NCBI RefSeq assembly: GCF_905220415.1
Contig: NC_059553.1
Span: 7,092,501-7,156,500, forward strand
Direction: 5' to 3'
DNA: 64,000 nt
Source: Colias croceus
Lineage: Eukaryota > Arthropoda > Insecta > Lepidoptera > Pieridae
Shown here: positions 21,633 to 33,299 of the stretch, piece after piece
Layout: each line of letters begins with the position of its first letter
How positions within the stretch are numbered: the stretch's first letter is position 1
The notes under the pieces: generated by a model
What the model was told of the DNA's origin: nothing
What the model saw: the letters and a program-made list of their open reading frames with translations, nothing else
Databases searched by the model: none
Position numbers and translations under genes: made by a program

Positions 21633-22738
21633 TTATGAAACAATATAACCCAAGTAATTAATACTTTTTTGCATAAAATAACATTTGTCCCAGTTAAATA
21701 ATAAACCATACTCTTCAGCTCTGTCAAATACTTCTTGTAAATTAACAAATCCTTCCTCTGCAGATTGAAATGGTAAAATGAGATCGTCAAGATATGATAG
21801 AACAATACCATTCATAATAAGATCCTGAAAAATGTCATTAATAAATCTCTGAAAAACAGAAGGAGCAGTGCATAAGCCAAAAGGCATCTTAATAAATTCA
21901 TATTGACCTCGTGGTGTTACAAATGATGTATACTTCTGACTATTAATATGAACATTCACATGTAAAAATCAATTTTTTAAATCAAGCGAGGTAAACATTT
22001 TAGCATAAGTTAATCTGTCTAATTGATCTTCAATGAGTGGTAGTGGATATCTATCTTTAATAATCTTCTTATTCAATTTCCTGTAATCAACACACAATCT
22101 ATAGTTTCCATTCTTCTTTTTTGCAAGCACAATTGGACTAGCATAATCAGACTTGTCTTTATTATTCCTTCATCAAGCCATTCTTTAATCTGTTTGTCAA
22201 CAATGTTAAGCTCCAAAGGTGACAATCGTCGTGGATTCTGATAAACTGGTACATCATCGGTTAATAATATTTTAAGTTTTACATTTGATTCTTTAGTACA
22301 TCTTTTGGGGTTATATTCTTTTATAATATTCTGTATTTTATTCTTATATTCTTTGTTTTCAATATTTGTGACATCTTCATTTTCATTCTCTAGCATTGTA
22401 AGGTGTAATATTCTTGTTGCAGTGATAGTTCCAGATTTAAAATTGATTTCTACTTCTTTCAGTACAGGATTTCCTAATATAATGTTGACAGGGATAGCAC
22501 CATCATCAACAACATAAAATAAAGTTTCAAAATAACAATCATCAATTTCAATTTTTGCTGTGAAAGATCCTTTTGTTTCCTTTTCAGCTATTCCAGTTAA
22601 AGTCTCTGTGGTTTCTGAACTATAAGATAACAACTTTTCACCTTGAATCTTCCTAAAATAAGACATAATTATTAAATTAGCATCGCTTCCGGTATCAATC
22701 AGGACTTCTACATCAATATTATTTATTTTCAGCTTCAT
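21633..22738 (-). pseudogene. Ty3/Gypsy protease and reverse transcriptase
   Basis: The first open part (22738-22073) starts with an aspartic-protease motif LIDTGSDANLI and ends in the usual entry to reverse transcriptase (YQNPRRLSPLE, WLDEGIIK). The second part (21959-21633) has the palm motifs MPFGLCTAPSVFQ and YLDDLIL. The two parts are in different frames. A stop codon at about 21633 breaks the frame again just after NYLGYIVS. It is inactive by inspection. Confidence 0.85.
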
Positions 22739-22739
22739 A

Positions 22740-23366
22740 TAGTCCTTTTCAGCTATGATGATTCCTGTGACACTTCATCGTGTTCCGAATTACGTATTTT
22801 ATGTTTAAAACGCCAAAATAATTTTAGTGCATAATATTTTTCTTTTATGGCGGCATTATTGCCAAAAATATAATAATGAAACATCCTAAGCTTATAAATC
22901 AAAAACAGTATTGTTTAGTTAAATATAATGAAAAATTAAATAAAATAACACAAAAATATAATACCTACGTAATTCTTGTACATGAAATGGATCGTTGAAA
23001 AATCATAGAGTTGGAAAATCATATAATCGGCGCCCATCTTGTGATCGTTTGTCAATCGAGTCAATCGTCTGTACGAGTGCGTGAGCCTTGTATACAAGTT
23101 GCATTTTTATATTGATACTTTACGTGGTATTCTGTTATTGTTACTAATTGTTATTGTTGACTTTTTGTTGCTGTTGTTTGCTAAGTTTCCTTAGTTAATT
23201 GTTGGCGAAATGCCGAAAAAACTAATTTTGGTACTTTATTCAAATCGATTTCGTTTCCATATAAAATATTATCGATTATCGGAAACAATTGATACGATTT
23301 CAGTACATCTCTTACACGTGTCAAAAATCGATGTGTCACAGAAATCATCTTAGGTGGAAAGGACTA
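22740..23366. mobile_element. TIR element (TAGTCCTTT ends) nested in the Gypsy element
   Basis: Inverted ends of about 40 bp (TAGTCCTTTTCAGCTATGAT on the left, matching inverted sequence on the right) are flanked by TA. It sits between gag and protease. There is no open frame of note. Confidence 0.75.
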
Positions 23367-23409
23367 TAAAAGGCGTAAAAGGTCTCACATCAATATCATT
23401 TTTAGTTGA

Positions 23410-24894
23410 CATAATTTCCAAACTCTTCTTTATACTTTTAGAACATTCAGTTGATTTATGGCCAAACAAGTTGCATTTAAAACATTTAATGCCTTTAGTA
23501 CATTAGGCATGACGAAAGATTTTGAAACCCTCTTCCATAATGTGTGTATACGTTTACTATACAAGAAAAACCCTCGGTAATATACTTAAATTTAACGAAG
23601 ATAAAAGCCATTTTTCAAAAAATATTTATTAACTGTGCCAAAACAGCTCGCAGGTGTCATGGCGTAAGCGTGACGTCACTCTTTAGTAAACACGTAATTA
23701 TTTGTACGCATTGCGAACGAAGAAAATTAAAAAAATATTTATTTAATATGGGTTATAGAAACGAATTTCAAAGTTTAAAAGTGGTGTGCAGTATTGCAGT
23801 GTGAATCCACATAAAAATAATGCTCAAAAATGTGTTAGTTTTTATTTCAAGCAAGAAAATAATAAGAAATGATTGTATAAAGTTGGCGCAGAGAACCCCG
23901 AAACCACGTATTCGTGAATTCGCAATTATATTTCTGTTCTGAGTCAATAAAGCATACGTGAAACAATAGAAAATAAATAAAAATGCGTATTCTCAACATA
24001 TTCATAACAACAAAATACATCTGACGTGAGCTTTACTTAAGCGTGACGTCACGCGTGTTTTAGTCAAAATGGCCAACTGCAGAATTTCAATGTTTTATTT
24101 TATTGATAATCTCATTAATCTTAATGTTTTTAAGATTTTTAAGTCACTATATTTAATTTATTTATTATACATTTTCCCTTAAAAAACACTAATACGATCA
24201 TTTATGGATACTGTCGTCATGCCTATTAGGCGACTCATGATCTAAATCTCCACAATTGAAACATCTCTTTACTCGTACTGTTTTTTGAATTTTTATGCCA
24301 ATGGACTTTGATACTGAATTACTTTGAATCCTATTAGGTGAATATGATTTTTTCTTAATTTCTGAATAAATGTCTAATTTCTTTCTGAATTCTTTAATAT
24401 TACAAGCACCGTATAAAATATTTTTGTTGGACTCACTGTCTTTAATACTGTCGATGACATATTCCATCAGGGCTTCATCTTCAACATTCCCAAGTACTGC
24501 AAGTTCCTTCATATGTAAAAAATTTTGCTGATGAGTCTCATTCACCTTCATCCGGCGTGTTGAAAGTCTCTTGTGAACAGTTGCACTGTTCAACTTCTTA
24601 CCAAATTCCTCACGGTCCACGGAGTTCAGACTTAAGTGTATCCCACGTGGTGGTCCCACGTGAACGTAAAAATAGCTTGGCGGTTCCCGTGAGAAGCCGC
24701 TTCGAAAATATGAGTTTTTCTATTTCGCCCCATTGCATTAAAGAGGAAATATCTTCAAAATCTTTTACGAATGTTTCGATGCCATAAGCATCATCACCCG
24801 AAAATGGCATCATTGATTTCTCTAAGTCATTGAAGGAAATACGCGGCGAAGGTTCACCACAATCATCATCATCTTTTACTCGTTTCGGCGGCAT
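23410..24894 (-). pseudogene. Ty3/Gypsy gag with zinc knuckles, frameshifted and interrupted
   Basis: The start lies at 24894 (MPPKRVKDDDD). The first 94 codons match a gag matrix/capsid start (KSMMPFSGDDAYGIETFVKD). A frameshift near 24650 leads into a second open part ending 24198. That part reaches a CCHC zinc knuckle (CFNCGDLDHESPN), whose last cysteine is cut off by an insertion at 23505-24224. Beyond the insertion a second knuckle, CFKCNLFGHKSTEC, is readable at about 23440-23490. Confidence 0.8.
23505..24224. mobile_element. 720-bp element nested in gag
   Basis: Ends AGGCATGACGA and TCGTCATGCCT (11-bp perfect inverted repeats) with ATT on both sides. It interrupts the first zinc knuckle. 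It contains TGACGTCAC words and no recognisable transposase. Confidence 0.7.
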
Positions 24895-25060
24895 GTTGAA
24901 TAATATAAATAATAAGTTTTATAGTCTTCAAGTCGTAATCGTATAATCATAAGCTTCTTTTAAATCTTAGTCTTCTTATTTCATAATTCGTAAATTCATA
25001 ATCAGGTTAAATCACCGGCATCATAGTCTTCCTCTGTTTATTCTTTATTCCACCATCCCG

Positions 25061-25078
25061 CATCCCGGACGAGCCCCC
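25061..25078 (-). other. Primer-binding site, tRNA-Pro type
   Basis: On the sense strand, four bases inside the 5' LTR, the sequence is TGGGGGCTCGTCCGGGAT. This is the 18-nt complement of a tRNA-Pro 3' end, as known for example from murine leukaemia virus. It marks where minus-strand DNA synthesis was primed. Confidence 0.8.
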
Positions 25079-25108
25079 AAATTATGTGGGGATGGTGTAA
25101 ATAAAAAG

Positions 25109-27052
25109 ACCAGTGCAAACTTAGCACCCCATCTATGGAATTTTGGGTCGAAAATGACCTTGATCGTTAGGTCCCCGTTAGGTCCTTTAAGGTCCCACAA
25201 TTTTTTCGTTAGGTCCCCTTTAGTTTTTTTTTAAATAATTTTTTAAATTTTAGGTATAAAAAAATGCAACTTTAGCACCCCATCCATAGAATTTTGGGTC
25301 AAAAATGACCTTAATCGATAGGTCTCCGTTAGGTCCTATAAGGTCCCACAATTTTTTCGTTAGGTCCCCTTTAGTTTTTTTTTAATAATTTTTTTTTTTA
25401 ATTTTAGGTATAAAAAAGTTACACTTTAGCACCCCATCCATAGCAAAATTGGCAAATTTTATCAAAATCGTATTCTTTACCGTTAGGTCCGTATAGGCTC
25501 ATCATTGAAATTGTTGAATTATTTATTTTATTAAAATTATAAAATAATAAAAACCTGCGCATGCGCCTTAGAGCATTAAAGCATGCGCACATCATACATA
25601 AACAATGTGAAATTTAAATTGGTATCGTTTCATTTATTAAATTTAAATCAATAAATAAATCTATACTAGTCACGTCCGAGTTGGTAGGTATGATTTGTTT
25701 AATATTATTATTTTGCATGGATGATACCAGTAATCAAGTTAAAAACTATTCAAGCAACAATATAAAATTTAACGATCTGCCCCCCTAGCCAAGTGGTTTT
25801 CAGCTGTAGATACGTGTATCTACATTTTACGTCAATCTCTTACATTCGTAGTCTATTCTATTGAACGCTACGCTAACAGAAAGCCACTTGGCTAGAGGGG
25901 CTGGTCCGTTCAAAATGTTTAAAGACACAAAATCAGTATCTCGACGAGATTTATTCTTTGACCGAACCATGTTATTCATGTTGAAGGTACAAAAAAAAAA
26001 CAAGATGGAATAACTGCAGACATGGAAGAGTTAATGATGTCAGAGATAATGATAGTGATTCTTATTCTTTATTCGCGGCTGAACGCGGCTCTTAGATTTA
26101 ATATGATTATATTGATTAAACAAAATTTAATTGTATTTTATTATGTTTTTTCTTACTTTCACTAGCTGTTCTTTTTTTATCTATATCAGATAACTGTACC
26201 AGATTACATATATATAATATTATAATATAGATGAAGAGGTTGTTAATCTCTCAAAAAAACAAAGCTCGTAATAATAAATTAAAGTATCAAAACTTTATTT
26301 ACAACTATAACCTAAGTTACCATAATTATGATGATTGACCCTACGCAGAAACGCCGCGATGACATTCCAGATAGTGTGGCCCTGTGGCCGCTACAAAAAA
26401 TATATATACACCATAGATTGACACTAATACACTAATAGTTGTTATTTCAAGTCTAGGTTGAAAAGTAGGTTTTTAATAAATAAGCACTTTCAGAACAATA
26501 GATTTATTTAATAAATGAAACGATACGATTTTAAATTTCGCGCTGTTTATGTATGATGTGTGCATGCCTTAATGCTCTAAGGCTTAGCTCTAAGGCGCAT
26601 GCGCAGGTTTTTATTATTTTATAATTTTAATAAAATAAATAATTCAACAATTTCAATGATGAGCCTATACGGACCTAACGGTAAAGAATACGATTTTGAT
26701 AAAATTTGCCAATTTTGCTATGGATGGGGTGCTAAAGTGTAACTTTTTTATACCTAAAATTAAAAAAAAAATTATTAAAAAAAATACTAAAGGGGACCTA
26801 ACGAAAAAATTGTGGGACCTTATAGGACCTAACGGAGACCTATCGATTAAGGTCATTTTTGACCCAAAATTCTATGGATGGGGTGCTAAAGTTGCATTTT
26901 TTTATACCTCAAATTTAAAAAAATTATTAAAAAAAAACTAAAGGGGACCTAACGAAAAAGTTGTGGGACCTTAAAGGACCTAACGGGGACCTAACGATCA
27001 AGGTCATTTTCGACCCAAAATTCCATAGATGGGGTGCTAAGTTTGCACTGGT
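25109..27052. mobile_element. Mutator-like fold-back element with 9-bp target duplication
   Basis: Inverted arms of about 550 bp begin ACCAGTGCAAACTTAGCACC. The 9-bp duplication AATAAAAAG is at 25100-25108 and 27053-27061, and the unoccupied sequence is seen in the other LTR at 19546-19554. Each arm holds tandem sub-repeats of the block GCACCCCATC...TTAGGTCCCC (period about 130 bp). Long TIRs with 9-bp duplication are the hallmark of Mutator-like (MULE) elements. No transposase is present, so it is non-autonomous. Confidence 0.88.
25771..25908. repeat. Small inverted-repeat element in the fold-back spacer
   Basis: CCCCCTAGCCAAGTGG and its counterpart CCACTTGGCTAGAGGGG lie 100 bp apart in inverted orientation. 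It is possibly another MITE and no duplication is evident. Confidence 0.5.
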
Positions 27053-27283
27053 AATAAAAAGCCAAATTCGCCCAATTGATTTATTTCCCAGACACCGGTT
27101 ACCAAAACCAAAATTTATACATTTTCAACAATCCTCCATTACATCGTACCAAAAAACACACAGTCAAGTCACAACATAGCATAGATGGTTTATTGCTCTG
27201 AGGTAGGTATCTATGGTAGGTATCTCAGTTATACATCCTTCCTCTATGGGTAGGTATCAGAGGGGGCACAAGGGCACACCTTA

Positions 27284-28727
27284 GAGCGTTTTCACATTGT
27301 CCGGTCCGATATCGGATATCGGAAGCCGATAGCCGATATCCGATATCGGACACAATTTGCCATTTCACATTATCCGATAATATCGTCCCGATATCATGAG
27401 TGTTGCCAGAAACTGGAAAAGTAGATATATGGAGAATTAAAAAAAAACAGTGAAAATAAACTTTATTTTAAATAAAATAAATAGTAATAAATAAACTATG
27501 TTTTTCAAACCGGTTTAATCTGCTGACTGCGGAGTTTGGATTTGTACCCTCTGCAGAGTCAGAATCTAGTTTCAATATTCAATTTCATTGTGAGGTTTTT
27601 TTTTATATGCTGTTTTTCTTTTTTTAATAATAGAACATGTTGTGTGGTCGTAGTGAATTTTAGAACTTTTTTATATTAAATCATGTACGACTGTTATGTT
27701 CATAAACAAATAACATAAAATAAAATTCAACTCAGTATTAAAGCGACGAAACTGGCAAATATAAATTCAAATTACATTTACAAATGTAGGTGCTGTTATT
27801 ACAATTTTATAGTGCTAATAATAATATATATGTTATACCTATAGATAATAGGTAGAATGTACATCATTCTACCTATTATCTGGGTGTGCAAATATTAAAC
27901 GAAATAAATTAAACTAAACTAATTCTTCGTTGTCACAGATTCCGCAATGTAATAAATTCTTGAATGTCTAATTAAAATTGTTTCTCCATTAACTATTTCG
28001 TCAGTTTCTTCTAAAATATGTCATACTATTTTTGTTGATTTATTGTACATGTTGGAAAGTGCAGTATATTTTGATACCTCGTTAACATAATATGCAAATT
28101 TACTTTTCCTTTCTTAAAATATTCTGGGTAGTATTTAACAAATATTATAACTACCCCTTTCTTTCCAAGCTAGTACCTATTTGAAAAATCAGTAGTACAA
28201 ACCCGAAAAATCATAAGGTCTAGCAACACTGGTAATCATGGCAAACTATAATAAAAACTTTATTTGTTGTATTTATTATATTTGAGACGTAAAAAAAGAT
28301 ATAGATATTTTTGTTTACTTCAGTTCAGCCAATTGCCGTATAATATAGGACGGTATTAAAATAGCTCCCGTAAAAATAGTATTTTTAATGCCTTTAAATA
28401 CTTAAATGAATGTTTTCTTAATAAAAAGGTTTAAAGTAAATGAAAGGATTTTTTTTTTACATTTAGCGCCTAGAAATGACTGAAAATACACAAACTAGTG
28501 CTTTTTTTGCTGTTGGTATACTACCTTTTCGAAAATTGAGTTGGTAACACTGAACATTATCGTCCGATAGTTCACGGGAATATCGGTGTTGGCTCCGATA
28601 TCCGATATCGGACCGGACAATGTGAAAGACAGTTACCTAAATCATACATTTTAGTTAGCCTCCGATATCGGATATCGGCTATCGGCGCCTGATATCCGAT
28701 ATCGGACCGGACAATGTGAAAACGCTC
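27284..28727. mobile_element. Non-autonomous TIR element, copy B (same family as 7748-9587)
   Basis: Ends GAGCGTTTTCACATTGTCCG and inverse. It is nearly identical to copy A apart from small indels and the absent 395-bp insertion. The left flank is TTA but the right flank is AAT, so a clean target duplication is missing here. Confidence 0.85.
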
Positions 28728-29798
28728 AATTTATACACCTAGGGGCACACTCAAAAGTCAAAACTGTCATGTAAACGCACTGTAAACGCATAGACGACAG
28801 CGACGCGGGCGGTGAGTGGTATAACTAAAATTAAAAAAAAAGCCGCCATCTTGTAATGATGTGCGACTGTCATTCAGTGTTCGGAACCGTACGATAATTA
28901 TTGTACAAACACGATAATTTTGTGCCTACGTACGATGTACGATAGCATAGTATTATCGTGCGATAATTTCTATCATGCAAAATTCGAGAATTTATATTAT
29001 TTCACCCATACAAATATGAAGTTTTGACGTGTTTCATATCGAACTTTCATGGGAACAGTGAAATTTTGTCAGATTGAATTTTAAACTTGGCGCGTTTATT
29101 GAACATAAAGTGGAAATGGAATCGGTTCAGGTCTATAGTCTGTACCACGCGTAAAACCAAAAGAGTACATAATGAATAGTAGGGCACGTAAAACGTTTGG
29201 GTTTCAGTGTCCCGTTGATTTGACAGCGGTAGTTAAACAAAGATTAACTATAGGGACTTGCATACTTATCAATATTACAATTTATATGATTTATTGACTT
29301 AAAATTCATTTTATTTAAAAAAGTACGATAATTTCGAACCATAAACGCCTAATAAACGATAATTTTACGCCCCTGGTACGATAATCAGCTCACTTCAGGT
29401 TGCTAACACTGCTGTCTGATGGCCACATTGGCCACAGCCCACACCACAGGCATCAACGTGAACTCGTGACGTGCACACGTTGTGGCAAGCAATCGCGGAA
29501 TGAAATTGTGTCATCAGATGGGTTGGATGAATCGTGAATTCGTGAGTAGAGAACGCTCAATCGCGACTGCAACAAATTGTTTCAGCAGATTGTTGGTTGT
29601 GTTGAACCGTGAGTAGGGCCTATTAAGTTAATACGTATACTCACTACATCACACGTTTTATCCATGCTCTGTGGTTTTATCCTTATTGCTAAAGATAATA
29701 TCAAAGGATAATACACAGAACACTACTACTCCTAGCGGAGGGATAATATCTGCTAACTATGAATGATTAATTTTATTTCAACAATCAAGATTGCATCA
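28728..29798 (+). promoter_or_regulatory. Upstream region of TATDN1
   Basis: No gene is seen. The first part holds repeated CGTACGATAAT words (about 28887-28970 and 29322-29390), probably a degraded element. The part from about 29400 is less AT-rich and closer to the gene, so it is the likely promoter, but no clear core motif was identified. A small inverted repeat (CTGTGGTTTTATCCTT with AAGGATAATACACAG) lies at 29669-29715. Confidence 0.35.
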
Positions 29799-32700
29799 AT
29801 GAGAAAAATGACTAATGTGAGAAAATTCATAGGTAAAAGAGAAGAATTATTTATTGGTCTTTCAATTTTAAAGATATCAACATACTTATTTAAATATCAT
29901 ACCTAATATAACCTTAATCAATAATATTTTTATATCAGATATAGGAGCAAATTTGACCGATGATATGTATCAAGGTTTATATCATGGTTCCAAGAAGCAT
30001 GATCCAGATCTCAACAGGGTTTTAGACAGGGCTTGGTCTGGTGGAATGAGTAAAATGATTATAACAGGAGGCAACTTGGCAGATAGCAAAAAAGCTTTGG
30101 AACTTGCCAGAACTGATTGTAAGTTAATCTGGTCAATAATTTAATGGCATTGGTTGTCAAACTGCTTTAGTAGCCCATTCATTTACGACTATGGATAACA
30201 GCAAACAGTAAATTATGTTGTTTGTGATAAGTATGATAGTTAATTATAGCACTCATAATGTTAGTATTTGAAATCAAAGGTGCCATACTAAATGAATTAA
30301 ATTTTGTTTAATAAAAATAAATTTAAACAGTGAAAAGCTTAAAATTTGCTTCTGAAATACATATGTATGCAATTATTCATAGTATAGTAGTGAGTATAAT
30401 TTTCAGCTCGCTTATTTTCCACTGTAGGATGCCATCCAACTAGATGCAATGATTTTCTATCTGATCCTGAACAATATCTCAAAGATCTAAGTGATTTAAT
30501 CACAGAAAATAAGGACAAAGTTGTAGCAATTGGTGAATTTGGTTTGGATTATGAAAGATTGAACTTCTGTGATAAGGAAACACAGATGAAGTGAGTTGAT
30601 CCAATGATCCAATCAATATTATATTATTTCTAATATTGCTTTTTATCTGTATCAATCACCTTCTTGGTACACTTGGTGTACATGTGACTATGTGAGTATA
30701 AAACCGAGGGTATGTGGGTTGATTCCCGTTGGAAGAAAAAAAATGTCTCCGTCTGGCAGGACACGGAAGGCTGATCACCTACTTGTCACTAAAGAAAATC
30801 GATCAGTGAAACATGAATGCATAATGCATCTGCCCCTAACCCCACTAGGGGACACGGGACTTCACATTTTATGATCTTGTAACTAATCAACATCATCAAA
30901 ATTCAAACATCAATTTAATGTCTTCCTCATGAAAATAAATAAATAAAAAAAACTATTATTAGCTTCACTAATTGTGTTTGTATACTTGCAGTGTATTATA
31001 AACTACTCTTTTAGGAAGTACTTGATTTTGATCCACTTCAAATGGACAGATTTGATTCATATAATATATCTACTTATGTGTGTGAAGTCCCATGTCCCCT
31101 AGTGGGGTAAGGGGCAGATGCATTATACATCTGTTTCACTGATCGATTTTCTTTAGTGACAAGTAGGTGATCAGCCTTCTGTGTCCTGCCAGATTGAGAA
31201 ATTTTTTTTTCTTCGTCTCCACCGGAATCAAACCCAGGACCCCTCGGTGCTATGCTCACGCGTCAATAACCGTACCAAGGAGGCGGTCCAATACTTACTG
31301 TCTTCTTATGTACATACTTATTATGAAGGATTAGTGACAATCCACCCATTTCATGAGTTTATCTTATTAGTTTATGAACCTATTTTATTTAATATGCAAA
31401 ATAGATGTGATAATAATTATTAAAATCACTAGTAGTGAACAAGTTATTTTTAATATACAATTAACATTGTTCTGTTATGAGTGCCTGTCATTAAAAAGTT
31501 AGAAAAATAGTTACTTCATGATGAAAAATAGTGAAGACAGTAAATTATTTATTTTTATATTTATTCAACAGGTCTGTAACCCTTGTCAAGCAATTTCAAG
31601 TTTAAAATGTGAAAATATAATCTTAAAGATAAATTTTACCCAGGGTAAGCAACTGGGCTTACTTATAAAGATGTCTTTCAGATATTTTGAACTACAATTA
31701 AAAGTATGTAGTGAGCATAAACTGCCTCTATTTCTTCATTGTCGTGGTGCTACTGACGATCTTGTTGGCATACTCGGTAAACATAGGGATAGCATTACCG
31801 GAGGCGTTGTACATTCATTTGATGGATCATATGACTGTTTACAAAAGATATTGGAGCTTGGAATGCATATAGGAATTAATGGCTGGTAAGTTTGCACACA
31901 CAAAAAATAGGAGAATTAAATGTATATTCCTTGCTAACTACGTACTTCCAAAATTTTACAGTCACAATATTGAAAAATTACTGTTGGCAGTTTAAATTAT
32001 CTCAATAAACAAGCGTACATCTACAGAATAAGACTATCAAATTATTTTTTATTTTAGCTCTTTACGCACTGTAGAAAATCTGGATGTAGCATCAAAAATA
32101 CCACAGGATAAATTGTTGATAGAAACCGACTGTCCTTGGTGCGAAATCAAACAGACGCATCCCTCTTTTAAGCACGTTACAACGAAGTTTCCATCTGTGA
32201 AAAAGGAAAAATATTCTCCAGAATCAGACAATCAAGTAAAAGGCAGGAACGAGCCTGTAAATATAGTGTAAGGATTTTTTGTAAAAAAACATGCCATTAC
32301 TTATTTTATGCGTCCCACATTAGCTGAAATATGCATAATGGTAATAAATGCAAATAGCGTATAAAAACCATATAAAACGTGAAAATCGGTTTTTGTGACC
32401 TTTGACCCCATATTTTCAAAACTTGCGACCATCCAATTGTGAATTTTGAGAACAGTTTTAGAATGCCAAAATACAAGGTTTTTATTTAATATTTCGTAAT
32501 ATACTGAGAGCGCCGCGGGCATCCGCGCGACTCGTTCGAGTTTCTCATGCGATAATAAGTATTATAGTAATGAAAATAAAGTTAAAATTCATATGGCACT
32601 GAAACTGCGCTCCGCTTCGCTGCGCTTCGACGCTCTTTTGGTGTGAGTTGACCCAAAGAGTATAAAGAAAATGACAAAAAATATTATTGTGGGATATCCA

Positions 32701-33231
32701 TAAGAGATAGACGTATAGGTACCTATACCATCGCGGAGTTTTATGTAGACCTTTTCAATGTGTACAATGCTAAGTACATTATTTGGATAATTCTCGTAGG
32801 TGCACCCTGCATTTGCAAAGTAAGAGGAAAAAATATTTTAAATTTACGACATCACATGAGAAACCTCAAAATATTAATTAATAACAAAAAAATTTTGAAG
32901 TTATTATACACCATCCTCTTGAATTAAATCTATTACAAAAAACTGCATCAAATCCCTTGTTGTCGAAGTTTTTAGATTTAAGCATACAAAGGGACAGAGA
33001 GAGAGCGACTTTGTTTTATACTATGTAGTGATGTACCTACATAAAATATATCATTCAGAAACATTTTTTAGAAAATAAAAATTTTCCTTTGATGATTTAT
33101 TAATTTATTCCAATCTATTATATTTCAGACACGTATTGGAAGTGTTAGCAGCGATACGCGGTGAAGACATCGATCTATTGGCTCAAGCTATTTATGAAAA
33201 TACCGAAAGATTATTTTTTAGCTATAAGTGA
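29799..33231 (+). CDS. TATDN1: TatD-family deoxyribonuclease, TATDN1 orthologue
   Basis: Six exons splice in frame to 304 residues, close to the usual length of about 300: 29799-29832, 29939-30118, 30407-30590, 31682-31885, 32058-32267 and 33129-33231. All introns are GT-AG. The family is a TIM-barrel metal-dependent nuclease with 3'-5' exonuclease or endonuclease activity, linked to DNA repair and apoptotic DNA breakdown. Visible motifs in order: FIDIGANLTD at the N-terminus, TVGCHPTRC, IGEFGLDY (metal-binding Glu), LFLHCR, VVHSFDG and IETDCPW (catalytic Asp). The start could be residue 1 or the second ATG three codons later (29808). Exon 1 is only 34 bp, which makes automated prediction likely to miss it. 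Intron 3 holds two inverted SINEs. An AATAAA signal lies 30 bp after the stop. No defect is seen, so it is probably functional. Confidence 0.93.
30655..30875 (+). mobile_element. tRNA-derived SINE in TATDN1 intron 3 (forward)
   Basis: It contains GGGTTGATTCCCGTTGGAAG (box B-like) followed by the body GACACGGAAGGCTGATCACC and TGCCCCTAACCCCACTAGGG. The same family lies inverted at 31075-31300. Confidence 0.7.
31075..31300 (-). mobile_element. tRNA-derived SINE in TATDN1 intron 3 (reverse)
   Basis: On the - strand it reads TTGGTACGGTTATTGACGCG (box A-like), GGGTTTGATTCCGG (box B-like), then the same body as the forward copy (CAGGACACAGAAGGCTGATC). Together the pair can form a long RNA hairpin in the pre-mRNA. 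Confidence 0.75.
32925..33050 (-). mobile_element. Helitron-like fragment in the last TATDN1 intron
   Basis: Shares CCTCTTGAATTAAATCTATT, ATTTAAGCATACAAAGGGAC and ATACTATGTAGTGAT with the copies at 162-356 and 43411-43560. It is truncated. Confidence 0.55.
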
Positions 33232-33260
33232 AATTTGTTATAAGTACATAATATTATTTA

Positions 33261-33266
33261 AATAAA
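33261..33266 (+). terminator. Polyadenylation signal of TATDN1
   Basis: AATAAA 30 bp after the TGA stop, followed by a T-rich stretch. Confidence 0.6.
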
Positions 33267-33299
33267 TTTTGTTTGTTTATGTAAAGGTCTTTTTTTTCA

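Larger units (their letters stand above)
19528..27178 (-). mobile_element. Decayed Ty3/Gypsy LTR retrotransposon with nested insertions
   Basis: On the - strand the order is 5' LTR, primer-binding site, gag with zinc knuckles, protease, reverse transcriptase, RNase H, integrase and 3' LTR, which is the Ty3/Gypsy order. Three other elements interrupt it: 25109-27052 inside the 5' LTR, 23505-24224 inside gag and 22740-23366 between gag and protease. Without them it would be about 4.3 kb. Several stops and frameshifts make it non-functional. There is no env-like frame between integrase and the 3' LTR. A clear target duplication was not found. Confidence 0.9.
25083..27178 (-). repeat. 5' LTR of the Ty3/Gypsy element, split by an insertion
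   Basis: The LTR parts are 25083-25108 and 27053-27178. The left part ends, and the right part begins, with the 9-bp AATAAAAAG duplicated by the inserted fold-back element. The joined sequence matches the left LTR at 19528-19669 with small indels. Confidence 0.8.

Noticed and set aside
19528..27178. Endogenous retrovirus with envelope gene
   Set aside because: No envelope-like frame lies between integrase and the 3' LTR. The gene order and integrase type are those of a Ty3/Gypsy retrotransposon, and it is broken in several places.
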